Source: Aurantimicrobium minutum (lineage in GTDB: Bacteria > Actinomycetota > Actinomycetes > Actinomycetales > Microbacteriaceae). From it: DNA of 64,000 nucleotides. The position numbers were made by a program, and so were the translations under genes. Shown piece by piece: positions 59,082 to 64,000 of the stretch; the stretch's first letter is position 1, and each line of letters starts with the position of its first letter. The notes under the pieces were generated by a model, which saw only the letters and a list, made by a program, of their open reading frames with translations, searched no databases and was not told where the DNA came from. The stretch is taken from positions 62,001-126,000 of the forward strand of contig NZ_AP017457.1 of assembly GCF_002355535.1 (NCBI RefSeq). Direction: 5' to 3'.

Positions 59082-61979
59082 ATGAAAACGAGAGTTACAG
59101 CGGTAATCGTGGCGCGCCAAGGAGGCGAGCATCTTGCGCGAACCCTCGATGCACTCTCGAAGCAAACTCGTCAGCCAGATGTCATTCTTGCGGTGGATAA
59201 TTCCCCCAAACAAAATGCGTCAGCACAGTTTCAAGCCTTCGGGGTAAGCCAAGTTCTTGCGGGTAAAGGACGCCTGAGTTTTGGGGAAGCACTCGATGTT
59301 GCTGCCCGAGCATTTCCAGCTGTAACTGGGCCAGATGATCTGCTGTGGTTCTTAGCCCAAGACAGCGCTCCAGAGCCCACAGCCCTGGCTGAACTGATTG
59401 GTGCTCTTGAAGTAGCCCCCTCGGTAGCTGTTGTTGGTCCGAAGCAAATGGATTGGGATCGTCCCGACTACATCCGTGAATACGGTTTGACGTTGGCTCA
59501 AGGCGGCCGAACCATTTCTTTAGTCACCGATGAACTTGACCAGGCACAACATGACCAGATGAGTGATGTCATGGGTGTTGGGGGCAACGGCATGCTCGTT
59601 CGTCAGCAGGTCTGGAGTGAACTGGGCGGATTCGATCACCAGCTGCGCGTTGTTGATGACGCCCTCGATTTTTGTGTTCGCGCCCGTCTAGCAGGACACC
59701 GCGTTTCGGTCGTCCCCACAGCACGCGTGCTCAACGCCGGAGATGGCGTTATTGGTGCTGTGGGAACTGACAGCTACCGCGCTCGCAAAAAGCGTGCACG
59801 TCAGTACCGCTCCGCAGAGCTTTATCGTCGCCTGGTTTACTCCGGTTCTGGAATGTTGATGTGGCACTGGCTGGCGTTGATGCCGGCTGCAGTAATTCGC
59901 TCCCTCGGTCAACTATTGGCAAAGCGTCCTGGTGCTGTTTCCGGCGAATTCCGCGCCGCTCTCTTTGCTGCATTCTCGGGAGGAGCAGTCGGTCGGGCAC
60001 GCAAGAACATCAAGCGCATCCGACAAGCGCCCTGGTCTGCTTTAGCACCCTTACGCATTTCCCGCGCTGATGTTCGTCGCCGGGAATCTCTTGCGCGAGA
60101 AGCAATACAGATCCGCATGCACGGTGAAAAGAAGCCACTGCATTTCTTCTCTGGGGGTGGAGCCTGGGTCACCCTCATCTTGACGATTGTGTCCATTGGT
60201 GCTTTCTCCACCCTGGTGGGGGCCAACGCTATTTCAGGTGGCGCACTTCTTCCTTTGGGTGCGCAGGTCTCAGATCTCTGGGCACAAACACTATGGGGTT
60301 GGCGCGAAGGCGCATTTAGTATCGTCGGTCCAGCTGACGGCTTCTCGGTTGTGGTTGCCCTTCTCGGAACTCTTACCTTCTGGCAGCCTTCGTTCTCGTT
60401 AGTGTTGCTGTGGTTCTTAGCCATGCCCCTGGCAGGTCTCGGTGCTTGGCTTCTTGCCGCAAGACTCACACAGCGGGCAGGCATTCGCGCTTTTATCGCT
60501 GTCGGTTATGGGCTGAGCCCCGCACTTTTGGGAGCACTTCATGATGGCCGCCCTGCCGCCGTGATGACGCACATTCTGCTGCCCTTCCTCTTTTTTGCTG
60601 GTATTCGTGCCGCCCGCTCGTGGTCTGCTTCTGCAACAACGGCACTGTTGTTTGCCGCAGTGGTGGCATGCTCACCCTCCTTGGCTCCAGCTCTGCTGGT
60701 GGTCTGGATCGGAACTTTGTTATTGACCGGTAGGTATGTGCCACGGTTCTTGGCCCTCCCCATTCCTGCAGCAGCGCTAGTTGCACCCATCGTGGTGATT
60801 CAAGTTTTTGGCCTGAATCTCTTTGGGCTTGCTGCAGATCCAGGACCAGCTGCAGCCAGTGCTGTTGCGCCCCACTGGCAGCTCGCTCTCGGCTTCCCCA
60901 CCGAAGGCCTTGGAGGTTGGTTGCAAGCTGCCAGTTTCCTTCCTTGGGCTAATCCGGTTGCCAGCGTCTGGGTCGCCATCTTGGTGGGCGTCCTTGTCGC
61001 GTTGGCTTTCGTGGGCCTGTTCTCGCAGTACCCCATCCGGGCGCAGCTTGCTGTTGCTGTGATGGTGCTGGGTATTGTCACTGCTGTATTCGCTTCAGGC
61101 TTGCAGGTGTCTTTCAACGGGTCAGTGCCGGTCAATGTGTGGCCAGGCAGTGGTTTGAGCCTGGCGTGGCTGGGATTGATTGTGGCAGCAGGTACAGGCG
61201 CCTCTATCCTTCGGCGCTTCTCCTACTTCCCTGCCCTGGCCGGTATCGCTGCCGTGTCCCTTTTGGCTCTGCCCGCGTTGGCTGCATCGAGCCTGGGTAA
61301 CTCTCGTGTGGCCCCCAGCAACGGACAAACACTTCCTGCCTATGTTGTTGCCCAAGCAGCCATATCTCCTCAGGTGGGAACCCTCGTCCTCACGCCACAA
61401 CCTGACGGTGGTCTGGGCTCGGTGTTGGTGCGCGGGACCGGCATGACCTTGGAAGCTACTTCCACCTTTGTCACCACGGGTGCCGGTTTTGCTGCCCAGG
61501 AGAAGCTTCTTGCCGAGACCGTGAGCAACCTCGCATCGGTCAGCGGCAATGATTCAGCCAAAGAACTCACTGCGCTGGGTGTGGGCTTTGTTGTTCTCAC
61601 TGATCCTCTTGCCGAACTAGGGGAACAGCCCACACCTCAGTCCCAAGCGATGTCTGCTCGAGTGAAAGCAACCTTGGATGCCAATGCGGGTATTGAGATT
61701 GTGGGAAATACAGATGCAGGTTTGCTCTGGCGTTACCCCGGTTATTCCCCCGACGCAGTTGCTCCTCTGCAATCGGTTCTCCCGGTTGAACCATGGCGCA
61801 TCATCATCGGTTCCGTTCAGGGCCTCATTATTCTTTTGACGCTCCTGCTCGCCATTCCCACCGGAAGCGTCATGCTCGATGCACGCCCCAAGCGCTATCT
61901 GCCCGGCTTGATTGAAAGCGAAGAGGAACTTGCCTCGATAGACCCGTTGGCAGGTGATCAAGATGACGAACAAAACTAA
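59082..61979 (+). CDS. Glycosyltransferase (GT2) fused to a large polytopic membrane domain
   Basis: 965 residues from ATG 59082 (GTG 59073 is possible). The N-terminal GT2 domain (about 1-270) has TAVIVARQGGEHLARTLDAL, a VDNS segment, LWFLAQDSAPEP (the DxD-like site) and VDDALDFCVRARLAG. From about 350 on there are some ten to twelve hydrophobic segments with long outer loops, a final helix near 910-935, and an acidic tail. It is expected to add sugars to a polyprenol-linked or wall glycan; substrate unknown. Fused proteins of this type precede DUF5719 genes in related genomes. The next gene overlaps its end by 17 bases. Confidence 0.85.
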   Translation: MKTRVTAVIVARQGGEHLARTLDALSKQTRQPDVILAVDNSPKQNASAQFQAFGVSQVLAGKGRLSFGEALDVAARAFPAVTGPDDLLWFLAQDSAPEPTALAELIGALEVAPSVAVVGPKQMDWDRPDYIREYGLTLAQGGRTISLVTDELDQAQHDQMSDVMGVGGNGMLVRQQVWSELGGFDHQLRVVDDALDFCVRARLAGHRVSVVPTARVLNAGDGVIGAVGTDSYRARKKRARQYRSAELYRRLVYSGSGMLMWHWLALMPAAVIRSLGQLLAKRPGAVSGEFRAALFAAFSGGAVGRARKNIKRIRQAPWSALAPLRISRADVRRRESLAREAIQIRMHGEKKPLHFFSGGGAWVTLILTIVSIGAFSTLVGANAISGGALLPLGAQVSDLWAQTLWGWREGAFSIVGPADGFSVVVALLGTLTFWQPSFSLVLLWFLAMPLAGLGAWLLAARLTQRAGIRAFIAVGYGLSPALLGALHDGRPAAVMTHILLPFLFFAGIRAARSWSASATTALLFAAVVACSPSLAPALLVVWIGTLLLTGRYVPRFLALPIPAAALVAPIVVIQVFGLNLFGLAADPGPAAASAVAPHWQLALGFPTEGLGGWLQAASFLPWANPVASVWVAILVGVLVALAFVGLFSQYPIRAQLAVAVMVLGIVTAVFASGLQVSFNGSVPVNVWPGSGLSLAWLGLIVAAGTGASILRRFSYFPALAGIAAVSLLALPALAASSLGNSRVAPSNGQTLPAYVVAQAAISPQVGTLVLTPQPDGGLGSVLVRGTGMTLEATSTFVTTGAGFAAQEKLLAETVSNLASVSGNDSAKELTALGVGFVVLTDPLAELGEQPTPQSQAMSARVKATLDANAGIEIVGNTDAGLLWRYPGYSPDAVAPLQSVLPVEPWRIIIGSVQGLIILLTLLLAIPTGSVMLDARPKRYLPGLIESEEELASIDPLAGDQDDEQN

Positions 61980-63426
61980 ACTCGTCCGCGCTGGTGTAAC
62001 CGGTGTCACCGGAATTGTGAGCGCTGGGGCTGTAGCTCTGGGAATTGTTGCCCTCGTGACGGTGCCGATTCCAGGCTTTGTGGGAACACCACCAGCGTTG
62101 AGCATTGCCCCTGTTCCTGCTGTGCAGCAGAGAGTGTGTCCTGGTCCTCTCGTAGATGTTCTCTCGCGAGGAACTGCAGCCATTACGTTCATTTCAAATG
62201 GTCAGCCTGAATATGCACAAGCCTCGAGTGTAGACAATTTTGATAATTCGTGGCTAAACGCACCAGATAACCAAAGCGGTGTTGTTTATGGCGCACCACA
62301 GGTTATCTCTGTGCCGCCTGCCGCTAGCGCAGAGCAGGCGCCTCTGCTTGCAGGAAACCAGGAACAACTCCTGGTAACAGAATCTCTTTCTGGTTTGGCT
62401 GCTGCGGCGTGTACAGAGCCAGCTAATGATTTGTGGCTTGTGGGTGGTTCGACGGAGGTTGGTCGCACAACACTGGTGATGTTAGCTAACCCCACGGATG
62501 TCACAGCCACTGTCACTCTGGAAGTGTTTACCGAGAATGGCTATGTTGAGGCGGCCAACTCTGACGGAATCATAGTTGAACCTGGGGAGCAACGTATCGT
62601 CTCACTTGCAGGGTATGCGCCCGATGTGTATTCACCTGTTGTGCGGGTGATGAGTAATGGAGGCCAAGTCCTCGCCAGCTTGCAGCAATCGGTTACACGC
62701 ACCCTCGTTCCTTCCGGTGTTGAATGGGTTGTTCCCGGAGCTGGACTTGCAACACAGCAAATCATCACGGGAGTGTTTGTCACCGGTCAGGCTGATCACG
62801 AACGATCAGAGATTGGTGACGTGATCAGCGACCTTGATCCGGGTATCCGCGTTGTTGCTCCCGGTGACAAAGACAGCAAAGTCACGGTCACTCTGCTTTC
62901 TAGCACAGGAGAAAAAACAGAATACTCAGCCCAGCTCAAAGCAAAGAAAGCAGTCCAGCTGCCTCTCACCGGCATTGAAGATGGCACCTACACCGTGATT
63001 GTCACCAGTGAGCAGCCCATCGCAGCTGGTGTTCGAACAGTCCAGGATTCCCTCACGGATGCCACTGCTGCCCCAGGCACCCCCATTACTGGCGGTGACT
63101 TCGCGTGGATGAGTTCCAGTTCTTTCCTCACTGATGAAATCTTGATTCCTATCCCACAAGGAACCGCTCCGACGGTGACCTTCTACAACCCAGGACGCGA
63201 CACAGCTGAGGTAACCCTGTCTACTCAAGGTCAAAAAGACATCGTGCTGAGCGTGAAAAAAGGTCAGATGGTGACTACTCCTTTGATGGCAGCCACCAAC
63301 TACACCGTGACCGGCGCCACAGGCTTGCTGGGTGGACTCAGCTTCAGTGGTCCTGGCCTTGGTTCAGCCATCGCATTGAACCCAGCTAACGTGCTCGGTT
63401 CTCCCATCACGGTTTATCCTCGCTAA
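61963..63426 (+). CDS. DUF5719-family extracellular protein
   Basis: 487 residues from ATG 61963 (a GTG at 61954 is an alternative). One N-terminal membrane helix (about 10-35) anchors an extracellular region of beta-sandwich repeats; segments such as LWLVGGSTEVGRTTLVMLANPT and the later SSSFLTDEILIPIPQGTAPTVTFYNPG match the family. No catalytic motif is visible. Coupling to the glycosyltransferase fusion suggests a partner role in envelope glycan assembly. Confidence 0.8.
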   Translation: MTNKTKLVRAGVTGVTGIVSAGAVALGIVALVTVPIPGFVGTPPALSIAPVPAVQQRVCPGPLVDVLSRGTAAITFISNGQPEYAQASSVDNFDNSWLNAPDNQSGVVYGAPQVISVPPAASAEQAPLLAGNQEQLLVTESLSGLAAAACTEPANDLWLVGGSTEVGRTTLVMLANPTDVTATVTLEVFTENGYVEAANSDGIIVEPGEQRIVSLAGYAPDVYSPVVRVMSNGGQVLASLQQSVTRTLVPSGVEWVVPGAGLATQQIITGVFVTGQADHERSEIGDVISDLDPGIRVVAPGDKDSKVTVTLLSSTGEKTEYSAQLKAKKAVQLPLTGIEDGTYTVIVTSEQPIAAGVRTVQDSLTDATAAPGTPITGGDFAWMSSSSFLTDEILIPIPQGTAPTVTFYNPGRDTAEVTLSTQGQKDIVLSVKKGQMVTTPLMAATNYTVTGATGLLGGLSFSGPGLGSAIALNPANVLGSPITVYPR

Positions 63427-63436
63427 TAAGATCTGC

Positions 63437-63871
63437 TTAGGGGCGTAAGCGTTCTGGGCCTAAATCCCAGGGGTCTTTGCCTAACAACTCGGCCACGGCC
63501 CGAAAGACAACACTTTCGACCATCATCTGGCGGTGGAGTGCATCGTCTTTGTGCAGTTTGCTCATGCGTTGAATCGGCACGCGATAGAGCACTATTCGCC
63601 GGCGCTCGTGATCAACCTTCCAGCGCTCCACGACACCGTTAACGGATACACGAGGGGGTGTGGGCGCCACATCGAAATGTACATCTGCTAATTCTTCCGC
63701 CCACATACTGCGTAAATAATCAACCGTGTGTGCCACGGTCATCATGAATGTTTCATACCGCCCCCGCAGTTGGGGAAGGTGGGGGCCCGTCACCGGGCCG
63801 CGCATTCCGCGGCCATGACGGTCACGACTAAGTCCCCTGTTGGGCACTGAGGTCGCAAACGGGCTATCCAT
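63437..63871 (-). CDS. Metallopeptidase-family (PF06262-like) protein lacking the HExxH site
   Basis: 144 residues. The segment RRRIVLYRVPIQRMSKLHKDD resembles the middle of the small actinobacterial zincin family that precedes DUF3499 genes. Where other members have HEIGHHFG, this one reads ESVVFRAVAELLGKDPWDLG, without the zinc histidines, so it is probably not a protease. The N-terminus is basic and glycine-rich. The start at 63871 lacks a clear ribosome binding site. It is divergent from the DUF3499 gene. Confidence 0.65.
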   Translation of the reverse strand: MDSPFATSVPNRGLSRDRHGRGMRGPVTGPHLPQLRGRYETFMMTVAHTVDYLRSMWAEELADVHFDVAPTPPRVSVNGVVERWKVDHERRRIVLYRVPIQRMSKLHKDDALHRQMMVESVVFRAVAELLGKDPWDLGPERLRP

Positions 63872-63904
63872 GCGCCCATGTTAGCTCTTCGGTAACCTGA
63901 ACGC

Positions 63905-64000
63905 ATGGAACGTCTGTGTACGAAGGGTCGCTGCAAGCAGCCAGCAGAGTATTCACTCACCTATGACTACGAAGACAAACTGGCCGTCTTGGGACCACTC
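63905..64000 (+). CDS. DUF3499-family protein, N-terminal fragment (runs off the window)
   Basis: The first 32 codons are present: MERLCTKGRCKQPAEY then SLTYDYEDKLAVLGPL. Cys5 and Cys10 and the closing AVLGPL match the start of DUF3499 proteins, small zinc-ribbon-like proteins that follow the metallopeptidase gene in many Actinobacteria. Function unknown. In several genomes phosphomannomutase (manB) comes next, which would complete the GDP-mannose route here; that is a prediction. Confidence 0.8.
   Translation, partial: MERLCTKGRCKQPAEYSLTYDYEDKLAVLGPL

Overview
The window is a contiguous piece of an actinobacterial chromosome, most likely from the Microbacteriaceae. Supporting signs are a WhiB regulator, an acyl-CoA carboxylase with a small epsilon subunit, LAxTG-type surface anchors, PCu(A)C/CopC copper proteins, polyprenol-phosphomannose and LCP wall genes, and a gene order that matches, from memory, blocks of other Actinobacteria (acs-tad-topA; cdd-deoA-add; accA3-maf-accE/D-birA-gtrA-purK/E-LCP-manA-whiB-DUF3499). 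Base composition looks moderate (a little above 50% GC by eye), low for the family, which suggests the small freshwater Microbacteriaceae (Aurantimicrobium/Rhodoluna/Aquiluna type). This placement is inference; no search was run. I saw no phage, insertion sequence or CRISPR array.

Layout: 1-136 is the 5' end of acetyl-CoA synthetase, read leftward. 137-495 is a dyad-rich intergenic region. 496-3159 is a compact Tad/Flp-type pilus operon. 3222-7878 holds topA, tmk and holB, followed by an exported alpha/beta hydrolase. 9386-13018 is a copper-related cluster: a BlaI-type repressor and M56-type protease, read leftward, diverge across a double dyad operator from a PCu(A)C chaperone, a Tat-exported DyP peroxidase and a CopC protein. 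tRNA-Thr(CGU) and a succinate-semialdehyde dehydrogenase follow. 14823-20803 (leftward) is an ABC exporter plus the riboflavin operon ribD-ribE-ribBA-ribH behind an FMN riboswitch. 20819-23660 holds trpS, an exonuclease III and a YihY/BrkB membrane protein. 23733-29704 is a complete fructose phosphotransferase system: fruR-fruK-EIIA-EIIB-EIIC-HPr leftward and enzyme I rightward.

29791-33405 looks like an accessory insertion of two sortase-type surface proteins and a TetR regulator. 33440-36916 is sdhCDAB. 36980-41727 has mannose-1-phosphate guanylyltransferase followed by nucleoside salvage (cdd, deoA, add and a convergent purine nucleoside phosphorylase). 41767-49793 has a flavoprotein dehydrogenase without the redox disulfide, the acyl-CoA carboxylase set (biotin carboxylase/carrier, beta, epsilon) with its biotin ligase, Maf, and a TrmA-like RNA methyltransferase. 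49812-64000 is cell-envelope biology: a PH-domain membrane protein, polyprenol-phosphomannose synthase, GtrA, an LCP ligase, two O-antigen-polymerase-like membrane proteins, mannose-6-phosphate isomerase, WhiB, a giant glycosyltransferase-membrane fusion, DUF5719, a degenerate metallopeptidase-family protein and the start of a DUF3499 gene. purK and purE sit inside this block.

Several modules connect. Fructose enters as fructose-1-phosphate and passes through fruK. manA and manC supply GDP-mannose, which the polyprenol-phosphomannose synthase would use for envelope glycosylation. Biotin ligase charges the carboxylase encoded beside it. FMN made under riboswitch control serves flavoproteins such as SdhA. 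The least ordinary parts are the copper cluster with its BlaI-like operator, the LAxTG surface-protein island, the minimal Tad operon with visible type IVb pilin motifs, and the envelope block with paired Wzy-like proteins.
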